From Gaetbulibacter_B jejuensis (GTDB lineage: Bacteria; Bacteroidota; Bacteroidia; Flavobacteriales; Flavobacteriaceae), in assembly GCF_039524015.1 (NCBI RefSeq), contig NZ_BAAAGF010000001.1, positions 62,001 through 126,000 of the forward strand: a stretch of 64,000 bases of DNA, in the 5' to 3' direction. Shown piece by piece: positions 26,981 through 36,510 of this stretch. The position numbers were made by a program, and so were the translations under genes. Each line of letters opens with the position of its first letter. Within the stretch, counting starts at the first letter, position 1. The notes beneath the pieces were generated by a model. The model was not told where the DNA came from. It searched no databases and was given only the letters and a program-made list of their open reading frames with translations.

Positions 26981-27026
26981 ACACAATAATAAACTTGTTT
27001 TTCTTAGCTAATCCTTAGCTTTTTTC

Positions 27027-27034
27027 TACCTTTG
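27027..27034 (+). promoter_or_regulatory. candidate -7 box of the MMPL transporter gene
   Basis: TACCTTTG matches TAnnTTTG, 20 bp before the start codon; the -33 region shows only a weak TTAG. Confidence 0.45.
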
Positions 27035-27053
27035 TCGCTGTTTTTGTAACACT

Positions 27054-29456
27054 ATGTTTAAACTATTTACAACAGGATTCTGGGAAGTTGTTGCGCGAGT
27101 TATTTTGCGTAATAAAATAGCAATACTTATTGCCATAATTCTTGCTACAATTTTCTTTAGTTATCAGTGGAAATATATGCGCTTCACCTACACTGAAGCC
27201 AATTTATTACCTGATGATCATGAGGTAAATGTTACTTACAACGAGTTCTTAGATATTTTTGGTGAAGAAGGTAACCTCATTGTTTTGGGTGTTAAAGACT
27301 CAACCCTTTTTTCGGTTGAAAAACTTAACGCTTGGAATCAACTTTCTGAAGATTTTAAAGCTTATGATGAAGTTGAAACCGTTGTGTCAATTAAAGACCT
27401 TCAAAAACTTGTAAAAAACAACGATGCTCAAAAATTTGAATTAGAGCCTTTTATAAAAGATTCTATTCATTCTTTGGCGCAAATAGATACGCTTCAAAAC
27501 GAACTGTTTAAACAGTATCCTTTTTATGATAATTTTCTGTTTAACAAGACCACAAAAACCATTCGAACAGCTATTTATCTTAAAAAAGATATAGTTAATA
27601 CACCTGCAAGAAAAGATTTTATAATTGAAACGCTTCAAGATAAAATAAGCACCTTTGAAAGTGAAAATGATTTAGATGTTAGGGTTTCAGGTATGCCTTA
27701 CATTCGTACCCTAAACTCACAAAACATTGTTGATGAAATAGGACTATTTATTGGAGCAGCTTTACTAGTAACTTCGTTAATTTTCTTTTTCTTTTTCAGG
27801 TCGTTTAGAGCCACATTTATCTCTCTTATTGTAGTGTGTATTGGTGTAATGTGGACTTTTGGTATACTTGGGTTGTTAAAATATGAAATCACTGTTTTAA
27901 CAGCTTTAATTCCGCCACTTATTATAGTTATTGGTATTCCTAACTGTATCTTTTTAATAAATAAATACCAACACGAGGTTAAAAAACATGGTAATAAAGT
28001 AAAGTCGCTACAGCGTGTCATTACAAAAATTGGTAACGCTACGTTAATGACTAATGTTACTACTGCTTCTGGTTTTGCTACTTTTATTCTTACTGAAAGT
28101 ACGTTGCTTAAAGAGTTTGGTATTGTGGCTTCGCTTAGCATTTTAGCTATTTTTATATTGTGCCTTTTGGTAATACCTATTATTTACACCTTTTTACCTT
28201 ACCCTAAAGAACGTCACTTAGAACATCTTAACAAACGTTGGATTGGAACTTTTGTAGATTGGATGGAACGCATGGTAAGAGAGCACAAAATTGCTATTTA
28301 TGCAACTTCAGTTGTTTTACTTACTGCCAGTATTATTGGTATTTACCAAATAAAAATTTCGGGTAGTTTAATTGAAGACATGCCTAAAGAAAAAGAGTTT
28401 TTCCATGACATTCGCTTTTTTGAAAGTGAGTTTAATGGTATTATGCCTCTTGAAATTATGGTAGATACTCAACGTAAAAAAGGCGTTATGAAGTTAAGTA
28501 CTTTAAAACGCATGAACGAGTTAGAGGAACTCATCATTGAAACACCAGAACTATCAAGACCAATATCAGTAGTTAGTTTGGTAAAATATTCTAAACAAGC
28601 TTACTATAATGGTAACCCAAAATATTACCAACTCCCAACTAGTCAAGAAAACAGTTTTATTTTATCGTATGCAAAAAACTCATCTTCAAATGTAGATTTA
28701 CTAAATAACTTTGTAGATAGTACAGGTCAATATGCGCGTATTACAACCTTTATGAAAGATATTGGTACTGATAAAATGGAGCGTATTGAAGAAGACCTTC
28801 AAAACAAAATTAACAAAGTGTTTCCTGAAGAGCGTTATAAAGTTACTATGACAGGTAAAGCATTGGTATTTCAAAAAGGAACAAAGTATTTAGTAAAAAA
28901 TCTCGCAATATCATTATCCTTAGCCATAATTTTAATCTCATTATTTATGGCTTATATGTTTAGATCTTTTAGGATGATTATTGTATCCTTAATTCCTAAC
29001 ATATTACCATTACTAGTAACCGCAGGTTTAATGGGTTATCTAGGAGTGCCTATAAAGCCTTCAACAATTCTAGTATTTAGTATTGCTTTTGGTATTTCGG
29101 TAGATGACACTATTCACTTTTTAGCAAAATACCGTCAAGAGCTTCAAGCCAACCACTGGAAAATAAGAAAGTCGGTTTATGCAGCATTGCGCGAAACTGG
29201 TGTAAGCATGTTTTATACTTCAATAGTATTATTCTTTGGCTTTTCGGTATTTACCATATCTAGTTTTGGAGGTACAGTTGCTTTAGGAGCTCTAGTTTCG
29301 GCCACATTACTTTTTGCAATGTTGTCTAACCTATTGCTTTTACCATCGTTATTATTATCGTTAGAAAGAAGCATTGCCAATAAAGAAGTATTACGAAAAC
29401 CAGCAATAAACATTATTCCTGAAGAAGATGATGAAATAGAAAATTCTTCAGAATAA
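27054..29456 (+). CDS. MMPL/RND superfamily transporter
   Basis: 800 residues with the two-fold arrangement of RND proteins. A first helix (about 20-38) is followed by a large periplasmic loop, then helices including a sterol-sensing-like segment (about 225-390), a second loop, and a matching second helix bundle ending near 770. FGISVDDTIHFLAKYRQE holds the Asp pair of the proton path, and LLPDDHEV after helix 1 is typical of this branch. In other bacteria such proteins export lipids, hopanoids or polyenes; the cargo here is unknown. Confidence 0.88.
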   Translation: MFKLFTTGFWEVVARVILRNKIAILIAIILATIFFSYQWKYMRFTYTEANLLPDDHEVNVTYNEFLDIFGEEGNLIVLGVKDSTLFSVEKLNAWNQLSEDFKAYDEVETVVSIKDLQKLVKNNDAQKFELEPFIKDSIHSLAQIDTLQNELFKQYPFYDNFLFNKTTKTIRTAIYLKKDIVNTPARKDFIIETLQDKISTFESENDLDVRVSGMPYIRTLNSQNIVDEIGLFIGAALLVTSLIFFFFFRSFRATFISLIVVCIGVMWTFGILGLLKYEITVLTALIPPLIIVIGIPNCIFLINKYQHEVKKHGNKVKSLQRVITKIGNATLMTNVTTASGFATFILTESTLLKEFGIVASLSILAIFILCLLVIPIIYTFLPYPKERHLEHLNKRWIGTFVDWMERMVREHKIAIYATSVVLLTASIIGIYQIKISGSLIEDMPKEKEFFHDIRFFESEFNGIMPLEIMVDTQRKKGVMKLSTLKRMNELEELIIETPELSRPISVVSLVKYSKQAYYNGNPKYYQLPTSQENSFILSYAKNSSSNVDLLNNFVDSTGQYARITTFMKDIGTDKMERIEEDLQNKINKVFPEERYKVTMTGKALVFQKGTKYLVKNLAISLSLAIILISLFMAYMFRSFRMIIVSLIPNILPLLVTAGLMGYLGVPIKPSTILVFSIAFGISVDDTIHFLAKYRQELQANHWKIRKSVYAALRETGVSMFYTSIVLFFGFSVFTISSFGGTVALGALVSATLLFAMLSNLLLLPSLLLSLERSIANKEVLRKPAINIIPEEDDEIENSSE

Positions 29457-29467
29457 TCATAAAAAAT

Positions 29468-29475
29468 TATCTTTG
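29468..29475 (+). promoter_or_regulatory. candidate -7 box of asnS
   Basis: TATCTTTG matches TAnnTTTG, 20 bp before the asnS start; no good -33 box. Confidence 0.45.
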
Positions 29476-29495
29476 CATTTTAAATTTAATATCAA

Positions 29496-30929
29496 ATGAA
29501 ATTACACACTGTTGCAGAACTATTGTCAAGTGACATTACACTACAAGACATTGAAATTAAAGGATGGGTTAGAACGTTTAGAGCTAATCGTTTTATAGCT
29601 TTAAATGATGGTTCTACAATTAATAATATACAATGTGTAGTAGATTTTGAAAACACAGACGAAGCCACCTTAAAGCGCATAACTACTGGTGCTGCAATAC
29701 ATATAAAAGGTGAACTTGTAGAAAGTCAAGGAAAAGGACAAAGTGTAGAAATACAGGTTAAAACCATTGATATTCTTGGTGATTCTCACCCAGACGAATA
29801 TCCTATTCAACCTAAAAAACACTCGTTTGAATTTTTACGTGAAAATGCACATTTGCGCACAAGAACAAGTACATTTAGCGCTGTAATGCGCTTGCGTTCT
29901 TCATTATCATTTGCTATTCACAAGTACTTTAATGAAAATGGTTTTTATTATATGCACACACCTATCATTACAGGTAGTGATGCCGAAGGTGCTGGTGAAA
30001 TGTTTAGAGTAAGTGCTCTAGATGCTAAAAACCCTCCATTGACTGAAGATGGAAAAGTAAACTACAAAGAAGATTTCTTTGGAAAAGAAACCAACTTAAC
30101 CGTTTCTGGTCAGTTAGAAGCCGAAACCTATGCAATGTCATTAGGTAAAGTGTACACATTTGGACCAACATTTAGAGCGGAAAATTCTAACACATCACGT
30201 CACTTAGCTGAATTCTGGATGATAGAACCAGAAGTGGCTTTTATGGATTTAGCTGGTAACATGGATTTAGCCGAAGATTTTATGAAATCGGTGTTGAGCT
30301 ACGTTCTAGAACACAACATGGACGACCTAAAATTTTTAGAAAACCGTTTACTTGACGAAGAAAAAACAAAACCTCAAGCTGAACGTAGCGAAATGAGCTT
30401 AATTGAAAAGTTAAAATTTGTTGTAGACAACAACTTTAAGCGTGTAAGTTACACTGAAGCCATAGATATTTTACGTAATAGTAAGCCAAACAAGAAAAAG
30501 AAATTCAATTATATTATTGAAGAATGGGGAGCGGACTTGCAAAGCGAACATGAGCGCTATTTAGTTGAAAAGCACTTTAAATGCCCAGTAATCTTATTTG
30601 ATTATCCTGCAAACATTAAAGCATTTTACATGCGTTTAAATGAAGACGGAAAAACCGTTAGAGCTATGGATATTTTATTCCCAGGAATTGGAGAAATTGT
30701 AGGTGGTTCACAGCGTGAAGAGCGTTTAGACGTTTTAAAAGAAAAAATGAAAGCGCTTGATATCGAAGAAGAAGAACTATGGTGGTATTTAGATTTACGT
30801 AAATACGGAACTGCTGTTCACTCTGGATTTGGATTAGGTTTTGAGCGTTTAGTTATGTTTGCTACAGGAATGGGTAACATTAGAGATGTTATACCTTACC
30901 CAAGAACACCTCAAAATGCTGAATTCTAA
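29496..30929 (+). CDS. asnS: asparaginyl-tRNA synthetase
   Basis: 477 residues. The N-terminal OB-fold anticodon domain (IEIKGWVRTFRANRFIALND) precedes the class IIb catalytic core: ITGSDAEGAGEMFRV, motif 2 TFRAENSNTSRHLAEFWMIE and motif 3 GFGLGFERLVMFATGM. It charges tRNA-Asn directly. Preceded by a short leader and followed by the rpoN terminator region. Confidence 0.97.
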   Translation: MKLHTVAELLSSDITLQDIEIKGWVRTFRANRFIALNDGSTINNIQCVVDFENTDEATLKRITTGAAIHIKGELVESQGKGQSVEIQVKTIDILGDSHPDEYPIQPKKHSFEFLRENAHLRTRTSTFSAVMRLRSSLSFAIHKYFNENGFYYMHTPIITGSDAEGAGEMFRVSALDAKNPPLTEDGKVNYKEDFFGKETNLTVSGQLEAETYAMSLGKVYTFGPTFRAENSNTSRHLAEFWMIEPEVAFMDLAGNMDLAEDFMKSVLSYVLEHNMDDLKFLENRLLDEEKTKPQAERSEMSLIEKLKFVVDNNFKRVSYTEAIDILRNSKPNKKKKFNYIIEEWGADLQSEHERYLVEKHFKCPVILFDYPANIKAFYMRLNEDGKTVRAMDILFPGIGEIVGGSQREERLDVLKEKMKALDIEEEELWWYLDLRKYGTAVHSGFGLGFERLVMFATGMGNIRDVIPYPRTPQNAEF

Positions 30930-31000
30930 TTGCACTGAGATTTTTAATTTATATCGCTAGATGTTTATTAAATGTATCACTTCAAAATAAATAATGAAAT

Positions 31001-31041
31001 AAAACAATCTACGTTCTAACATAATGTAGATTGTTTTTTTT
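31001..31041 (+). terminator. intrinsic terminator after asnS
   Basis: A perfect 12-bp stem AAAACAATCTAC / GTAGATTGTTTT, 13-nt loop, then a T run. Confidence 0.9.
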
Positions 31042-31068
31042 ATTTTTACTCTAAACCCAAATAACACA

Positions 31069-32535
31069 ATGCTTAAACAGTATTTACAGTTTAAATTATC
31101 ACAAAAGTTGTCTCCGCAACAAATTCAATTAATGAAATTGATTCAGTTGCCTACACAAGCGTTTGAGCAAAGATTAAAGCAAGAATTAGAGGAAAACCCA
31201 GCTTTAGAAAGTGGTAAAGAATCATCAGATGAATTTGATGATAAATATGATGAATTTGACAACTCTGCTGACGACTATAATGACAACGAATCTATAAATG
31301 CCGAAGACATAAATGTAGATGAGTATTTAAGTGATGACGATATTCCTGACTACAGGACCCAAGCCAATAATTACAGTAGCGACGATGAAGAAAAAAATGT
31401 ACCTTATGCTGCTGGAACCTCTTTTACTCAGCATTTAACCAACCAATTAAACACATTCCGACTAGATGATAACGAATATGAAATCGCTGAATTTTTAGTT
31501 GGAAGCGTTGATGAGAGTGGTTATATACGTCGTTCTTTAAACGATATTGTTGACGATTTAGCATTTACTCAAGGTGTGTATACTGATGAAGCATCGGTTG
31601 AAAAAGTTTTACATAAAGTACATCAACTAGATCCTGCTGGTGTTGGCGCAAGAAACCTTCAAGAGTGTTTAAGCATTCAGCTACATAGAAAAGAAAAAAC
31701 ACCTGATGTTGAACTTGCCATTGATATTATTGATAAAGCTTTTGAACAGTTTACCAAAAAGCATTACAAAAAGCTACTTCAAAAATTTGACATTACCGAA
31801 GTACAACTTAAAGATGCTATAGATGAAATTGAACATCTTAACCCAAAACCTGGTGGTTCTTATGCTGGTAATAATAGGATTGTTGAGCACGTAGTACCTG
31901 ATTTTGCTATTAAAATTATAGATGGCGAACTTGAGCTTACTTTAAACGGAAGAAACGCTCCTGAGCTTCATGTTTCAAGAGAATATAGCAACATGATGAA
32001 AGGCTATAAAGAATCTAAAGACAAGAGCAAATCTCAAAAAGATGCTGTGCTTTTCATTAAGCAAAAACTAGATGCTGCAAAATGGTTTATTGAAGCTATA
32101 AAACAACGTCAACAAACCCTTTTTGTAACCATGAGTGCTATTATGCATTATCAAAAAGAGTATTTTTTAACAGGTGACGAACGTAAGTTAAGACCAATGA
32201 TTTTAAAAGATATTGCTGATGAAATAGACATGGATGTATCAACAATATCAAGAGTTGCCAATAGTAAATATGTAGATACACCTTATGGTACTAAATTGAT
32301 TAAGGAGTTTTTCTCTGAGTCAATGACAAATGACCAAGGTGAAGAAGTTTCAACTAGAGAAATTAAAAAAATTCTAGAAACGGTTATTGAAGAAGAAAAC
32401 AAAAGAAAACCACTAACCGATGAAAAATTAGCTTCAATTTTAAAAGAAAAAGGCTATCCAATTGCTAGACGTACTGTAGCAAAATACAGAGAGCAACTAG
32501 ATATTCCTGTGGCAAGATTGAGAAAAAAGATATGA
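31069..32535 (+). CDS. rpoN: RNA polymerase sigma-54 factor
   Basis: 488 residues. Region I is Gln/Leu-rich (LSQKLSPQQIQLMKLIQLPT). An acidic region II, a core-binding domain, and the C-terminal HTH and RpoN box (ARRTVAKYRE, about 471) follow, with the basic end VARLRKKI. It directs activator-dependent transcription from -24/-12 promoters. The last four bases overlap the next gene (ATGA). No sigma-54-dependent activator lies in this window. Confidence 0.96.
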   Translation: MLKQYLQFKLSQKLSPQQIQLMKLIQLPTQAFEQRLKQELEENPALESGKESSDEFDDKYDEFDNSADDYNDNESINAEDINVDEYLSDDDIPDYRTQANNYSSDDEEKNVPYAAGTSFTQHLTNQLNTFRLDDNEYEIAEFLVGSVDESGYIRRSLNDIVDDLAFTQGVYTDEASVEKVLHKVHQLDPAGVGARNLQECLSIQLHRKEKTPDVELAIDIIDKAFEQFTKKHYKKLLQKFDITEVQLKDAIDEIEHLNPKPGGSYAGNNRIVEHVVPDFAIKIIDGELELTLNGRNAPELHVSREYSNMMKGYKESKDKSKSQKDAVLFIKQKLDAAKWFIEAIKQRQQTLFVTMSAIMHYQKEYFLTGDERKLRPMILKDIADEIDMDVSTISRVANSKYVDTPYGTKLIKEFFSESMTNDQGEEVSTREIKKILETVIEEENKRKPLTDEKLASILKEKGYPIARRTVAKYREQLDIPVARLRKKI

Positions 32536-33140
32536 TAAACCATATTCTTAGAGCCATATCATTTATTTTCCATCCTGTTTTAATGCCTTTATTAGGTGTA
32601 ATCTTTTACTTTTCAAAAACACCTAGGTTTATTCCTGTTCCTATAGTAAAAGCTAAACTATTTTCGGTTTCAATACTCACTATTGCACTTCCTATATTGC
32701 TATTTTATCTACTTAAAACCATTAAAAAAATAGACTCTTTTTACCTTGAAACAACTCAAGAACGTATTATCCCTTTAATTCTTAATAGTGCAATCATAAT
32801 ACTTGTTTTAAATAGGGTTTTAACCTATAATGAAATTCCTGAATTATACTACTTTTTTGTAGGTGTACTTTGCTCAACCATAACGTGTCTTATTTTGGCT
32901 TTTCTAAAATTTAAAGCAAGTATACATATGATAGCTGCAGCTGGTTTTTTCATGTTTGCAGTTGCAATAGGTATTCATTTTAAAATAAATATTAATGGTA
33001 CTATTGCACTTATGTGTATCATTTTAGGCGCTATTGCAAGCTCTAGGCTGCATTTAAAAGCGCATAGTAGCATAGAACTAATTATAGGCTTTTTTATTGG
33101 ATTAATTCCACAATTAATCTTACTTAATTATTGGCTATAA
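32532..33140 (+). CDS. integral membrane protein, unknown (weakly PAP2-like)
   Basis: 202 residues with six predicted helices. The C-terminal SSRLHLKAHSSIELIIGFFI resembles the third motif of PAP2 phosphatases (SR..H..D..G), but the first two PAP2 motifs are not evident, so catalytic activity is doubtful. It overlaps the rpoN stop by four bases and should be cotranslated. Its 3' end overlaps the convergent barrel gene by six bases. Confidence 0.7.
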   Translation: MINHILRAISFIFHPVLMPLLGVIFYFSKTPRFIPVPIVKAKLFSVSILTIALPILLFYLLKTIKKIDSFYLETTQERIIPLILNSAIIILVLNRVLTYNEIPELYYFFVGVLCSTITCLILAFLKFKASIHMIAAAGFFMFAVAIGIHFKININGTIALMCIILGAIASSRLHLKAHSSIELIIGFFIGLIPQLILLNYWL

Positions 33141-33827
33141 AATGTAAAACATTATTCCAATTCTGGCAACTGACATGTCAATAGTAGAATCTTCAATTTT
33201 CGCACTACTTTCAAAGATTGGATTTAAAGCATAGTAAAAATGAATATTCCAAGTGTCATAACCTGCGCTAAAGGTCAAGCCATATTGAATTGTATTGAAG
33301 TCAGAAACATTAGTAAGCTTAATGGTTTCTGAATTGCCTTTAAACTTTGTAGAATTAGCAAAAACGTAACCAAATTTCAGTCCTGTATAAATCCTCCAAA
33401 ACTTATATGTAGAGGCGTCAGATGTCCTCCATCTAAATTCTAGTGGTACCTCAAGAACATAGGTAGTAAATTTATTCTTTGAAAAAGACGTTTCGTCTTC
33501 ATCTAAAACAGTATATGTATATCCTCCAGGAATTTCATCGATTAATAGATTTTGATTATAAGAATTGGCTGATAAACCAATACCTAAACCAACAGCTACA
33601 TTTCTCTTTTTATTGATAGGCATATCCCTTATAAAGCCCAAATGAAAACCACTAGAAAAGCCTCTTTGAGAAACATCTTCGTGTTTATTTGCTAGTAAGT
33701 TATAAGTTGCCGAAACATAAAATTGGTCTTCTCTATAACGAGAATCAACTAGAGTAGAATCGTTAGTAGTTTGTCCCAATACAAATTGTGACAACAATAG
33801 AAATGCAAATAGGAGTTTGAGATTCAT
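33135..33827 (-). CDS. outer-membrane beta-barrel protein (porin/PorT-like family)
   Basis: 230 residues. A signal peptide (MNLKLLFAFLLLSQFVLGQ) is followed by a small barrel of about eight strands ending MSVARIGIMFYIL. Strands such as GLGIGLSANSYNQ and IYTGLKFGYVFAN fit the OMP_b-brl_2 class, often labelled PorT family. It is not clearly the T9SS component PorT itself. It lies after the ExbB/ExbD cluster but is separated from it by a terminator. Confidence 0.75.
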   Translation of the reverse strand: MNLKLLFAFLLLSQFVLGQTTNDSTLVDSRYREDQFYVSATYNLLANKHEDVSQRGFSSGFHLGFIRDMPINKKRNVAVGLGIGLSANSYNQNLLIDEIPGGYTYTVLDEDETSFSKNKFTTYVLEVPLEFRWRTSDASTYKFWRIYTGLKFGYVFANSTKFKGNSETIKLTNVSDFNTIQYGLTFSAGYDTWNIHFYYALNPIFESSAKIEDSTIDMSVARIGIMFYIL

Positions 33828-33865
33828 TTATACAAATATATGGTAATGATTAAAATATAATGTAT

Positions 33866-33900
33866 AAAAAAACATCCTGATCAAAATAACCAGGATGTTT
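33866..33900 (-). terminator. intrinsic terminator of the exbB-exbD cluster
   Basis: On the minus strand AAACATCCTG pairs with CAGGATGTTT around an 11-nt loop and is followed by seven T. Confidence 0.88.
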
Positions 33901-33920
33901 TAGAAATTTAACAAATAAAA

Positions 33921-34403
33921 TTATTTTCTATTAGCAGAGATATCACCTTGTTTAGTGGTGTAGTTAATTTTTAAAGCATTCTCTTCTCTAAGTTCCTGCT
34001 TAATATCTCCAATTAATCCCATATTTGCTTCTTTATCTACTTTTAAAGCAGTTGTAAGAAACGGGATTAGTTCTTCTCTTTTAGATGCTCGTTCTGCAGC
34101 TATAAAAGCTTTTATATCACTTACATCAGCAAATTTATCATTTAACTGTATACGTGATTCTTTACCAAATTGGCTTTGATATCTTTCAGTAGGTTGTCCT
34201 ACGTATATGTACATCACCAAATCTTTTTTATCTAGCTTTTCAACTTGGTCAGCACTTGGTAATTCGTTTTTAATTTTTAAGGTATTATCTCTCATTACGG
34301 TAGCAACCATAAAGAAGAATAATAACATAAATACAATATCAGGTAAAGACGCAGTTGAAATAGCTGGTAAATCGCCTGATTTTTTCTTATTAAATTTAGA
34401 CAT
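33921..34403 (-). CDS. ExbD/TolR-type biopolymer transport protein (second copy)
   Basis: 160 residues. The single N-terminal membrane helix STASLPDIVFMLLFFFMVAT keeps the proton-path Asp of ExbD/TolR. The periplasmic domain ends MGLIGDIKQELREENALKIN, the usual fold core. With the other ExbD and the ExbB it should form a proton-driven motor that energises a TonB or gliding/secretion system. Confidence 0.92.
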   Translation of the reverse strand: MSKFNKKKSGDLPAISTASLPDIVFMLLFFFMVATVMRDNTLKIKNELPSADQVEKLDKKDLVMYIYVGQPTERYQSQFGKESRIQLNDKFADVSDIKAFIAAERASKREELIPFLTTALKVDKEANMGLIGDIKQELREENALKINYTTKQGDISANRK

Positions 34404-34420
34404 ATCTTATGTTTTCTAAA

Positions 34421-35023
34421 TTACTTTTGTTGAACTTCAGATAGTTTTTGAGGGTACTCAAGTTTTATCTTTTCAATCTTTTCTTTAAGCTTGTCTTTAC
34501 TTCCAACCCAGTTTACGTCGTCATAATTAGCTTGCATTTGTAAAAACGAAGTCCCGTAAAGTTCTTGCGCTCTACGATTTCTAAGTTCATTGTATGCTGC
34601 TACTAACTCATTTTGAACAGAAATATAAGTCTTGTAAGTAGTTTCACGCTCGTTCTTTAAAGATATGATAGCTTTATCAGGGTTGTCAGATGACTTAGGG
34701 TCTCTTTTCCCTTTACAATAGTCACATCCATCCTCTCCAGTTCCTCCTCCATTATCAAGGAATTCTACTGCAGCTTTACGCAAATCTTTAAGATCCATCA
34801 ATTCGTCCTCAACAAGCAATTGGTCTTTACCATTAATAAGCACGGTAAAAATATTTTTTTGCTTGATGATTACATCTTCGTCACTTTCTTCAATTGGAGG
34901 CAACTTTCTATTTAAACCTGTATCAGTCTCAATAGTTGTTGTAACCAAAAAGAAAATAAGAAGTAAGAATGCAATATCAGCCATTGAGCCTGCATTAACT
35001 TCTGGTGCTGATCTTTTTGCCAT
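34421..35023 (-). CDS. ExbD/TolR-type protein with periplasmic insert
   Basis: 200 residues. The membrane helix AGSMADIAFLLLIFFLVTTT has the conserved Asp. The periplasmic part is longer than in classical ExbD and contains a Gly-rich loop with a Cys pair (EDGCDYCKGKRD), followed by a helical charged tail. The Cys pair could form a disulfide or bind metal. Second from last in the cluster, 17 bp upstream of the shorter ExbD. Confidence 0.9.
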   Translation of the reverse strand: MAKRSAPEVNAGSMADIAFLLLIFFLVTTTIETDTGLNRKLPPIEESDEDVIIKQKNIFTVLINGKDQLLVEDELMDLKDLRKAAVEFLDNGGGTGEDGCDYCKGKRDPKSSDNPDKAIISLKNERETTYKTYISVQNELVAAYNELRNRRAQELYGTSFLQMQANYDDVNWVGSKDKLKEKIEKIKLEYPQKLSEVQQK

Positions 35024-35025
35024 AA

Positions 35026-35469
35026 TTACTTAATCATTTTTTTTGCTCCAGCAAATAACATTGCCGCAGCTGCTCCAATTATTAATATGTAGAAGGCAAT
35101 TAAACCTGCTCCTACCATGTGAGATTGTCCTTCAGTTGCTACTTTGTTATTGTACATATATGTATTAGTGTCTCCACCAGATACTGCGTATGCAATTATA
35201 AGTACAGCAGCAAAAAGGCCTACTCCTATTAACGTGTTTTTTAAGGATCCAGTATTTGTGAATAGATTTTTTAACACAAACACTACAACAAATAGTAATA
35301 CGAGTCCAAGAACAATATAAGTAACTATTGCCATTGGGTCTACAATTGCTGTATCTCCTTCTAAGGCAGCTGCTTTAATAGCTTCGTCTCCTTTAGAAAT
35401 AATTCTAATTAGGAAGACAATACCTAGTAAACTAAGTACAGCTGCTACTATTTTTAAAATCTTATGCAT
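35026..35469 (-). CDS. four-helix membrane protein of the exbB-exbD cluster
   Basis: 147 residues with four hydrophobic segments (for example IVTYIVLGLVLLFVVVFVLK and LIAFYILIIGAAAAMLFAGA). No named domain. It sits between exbB and the two exbD genes with only 2 bp to the next gene, so it is probably an accessory subunit of the same motor complex. Confidence 0.75.
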   Translation of the reverse strand: MHKILKIVAAVLSLLGIVFLIRIISKGDEAIKAAALEGDTAIVDPMAIVTYIVLGLVLLFVVVFVLKNLFTNTGSLKNTLIGVGLFAAVLIIAYAVSGGDTNTYMYNNKVATEGQSHMVGAGLIAFYILIIGAAAAMLFAGAKKMIK

Positions 35470-35493
35470 AATTTTTCTATAATTTATTGCTTA

Positions 35494-36276
35494 TTATTTT
35501 TTGTGCTTTACTAACATGTCCATTAATGTAATAGACGCATCTTCCATATCGTTAACGATACTATCAATTTTTGCAATAATATAGTTGTAGAAAATTTGAA
35601 GTATAATTGCTACAATAAGACCGAATACAGTTGTTAATAAGGCAACTTTAATACCACCTGCTACTAAAGAAGGTTGCATGTCACCAGCTGCTTCAATTTT
35701 ATCGAATGCTTGAATCATACCAATTACTGTACCCATGAACCCAAGCATTGGTGCCAATGCGATAAATAATGAAATCCATGATACGTTTTTCTCTAATTGT
35801 CCCATTTGTACTCCACCATAGGCAACAACAGCTTTTTCAGCAGCATCGATATCTTCGTCTGCTCTGTCTAATCCTTGATAAAAAATAGATGCAACAGGTC
35901 CTTTTGTGTTTCTGCAAACTTCTTTAGCTGCTTCGATACCACCTGATGCTAATGCATCTTCTACATTTTGAGTTAATTTCTTAGTATTTGTAGTAGATAA
36001 GTTTAAAAAGATAATTCTTTCAATTGCAATTGCTAAACCTAAAATTAAACATAGCAATACAATTCCCATAAACCCAGGTCCACCTTCAATAAAACGTTTC
36101 TTTAATTCTTGGTGAAATCCAAGGTCTTCTTCAGCAGGAGCTGCAGCCTCTTCTTCTTGTGTTACAGTTGCAACAGTTGTTGTTGCGGCAGTTGTAGTTG
36201 TAGTAAATGCGTTTGCATTAACAGTTCCGAAAGCCATGGTTCCTGCTATGGCTAGGATAGAAAATAGTCTTTTCAT
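35494..36276 (-). CDS. ExbB/TolQ/MotA-type proton channel
   Basis: 260 residues. The N-terminus looks like a signal peptide followed by a Thr/Ala-rich stretch (AFTTTTTAATTTVAT) and an acidic segment; such extensions occur in flavobacterial ExbB proteins. The core helices include GFMGIVLLCLILGLAIAIER, APMLGFMGTVIGMIQAFD and KVALLTTVFGLIVAIILQIF. First gene of the cluster exbB-membrane protein-exbD-exbD, with tRNA-Ser just upstream. Confidence 0.92.
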   Translation of the reverse strand: MKRLFSILAIAGTMAFGTVNANAFTTTTTAATTTVATVTQEEEAAAPAEEDLGFHQELKKRFIEGGPGFMGIVLLCLILGLAIAIERIIFLNLSTTNTKKLTQNVEDALASGGIEAAKEVCRNTKGPVASIFYQGLDRADEDIDAAEKAVVAYGGVQMGQLEKNVSWISLFIALAPMLGFMGTVIGMIQAFDKIEAAGDMQPSLVAGGIKVALLTTVFGLIVAIILQIFYNYIIAKIDSIVNDMEDASITLMDMLVKHKK

Positions 36277-36349
36277 TGTTCTTATTCTTAATTTTATTAG
36301 TTAAAGTGTTAAAGATATAAAAAAATTACAATTAAAAATAAAATAACAG

Positions 36350-36437
36350 CAGAGAGGAAGGGATTCGAACCCTCGATACGCTTTTGACGTATACACACTT
36401 TCCAGGCGTGCGCCTTCGACCACTCGGCCACCTCTCT
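36350..36437 (-). tRNA. tRNA-Ser(GGA)
   Basis: 88 nt. The acceptor stem AGAGAGG pairs with CCTCTCT, the anticodon loop is CTGGAAA, the variable arm is long as in class II tRNAs (TATACGTCAAAAGCGTATC), and the T arm has GGTTCGAATCC. The discriminator is G, as expected for serine. CCA is not encoded. Confidence 0.96.
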
Positions 36438-36510
36438 GTAACTTTATCTTTAATTACAGTGGGTCAAATAACAAAAAATTCTTTGAATGTTAAAATTTTG
36501 AAAGTTAATT

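Noticed and set aside
33135..33827. The T9SS component PorT itself
   Set aside because: Only a general small-barrel resemblance is visible; no distinctive PorT segments could be recognised.
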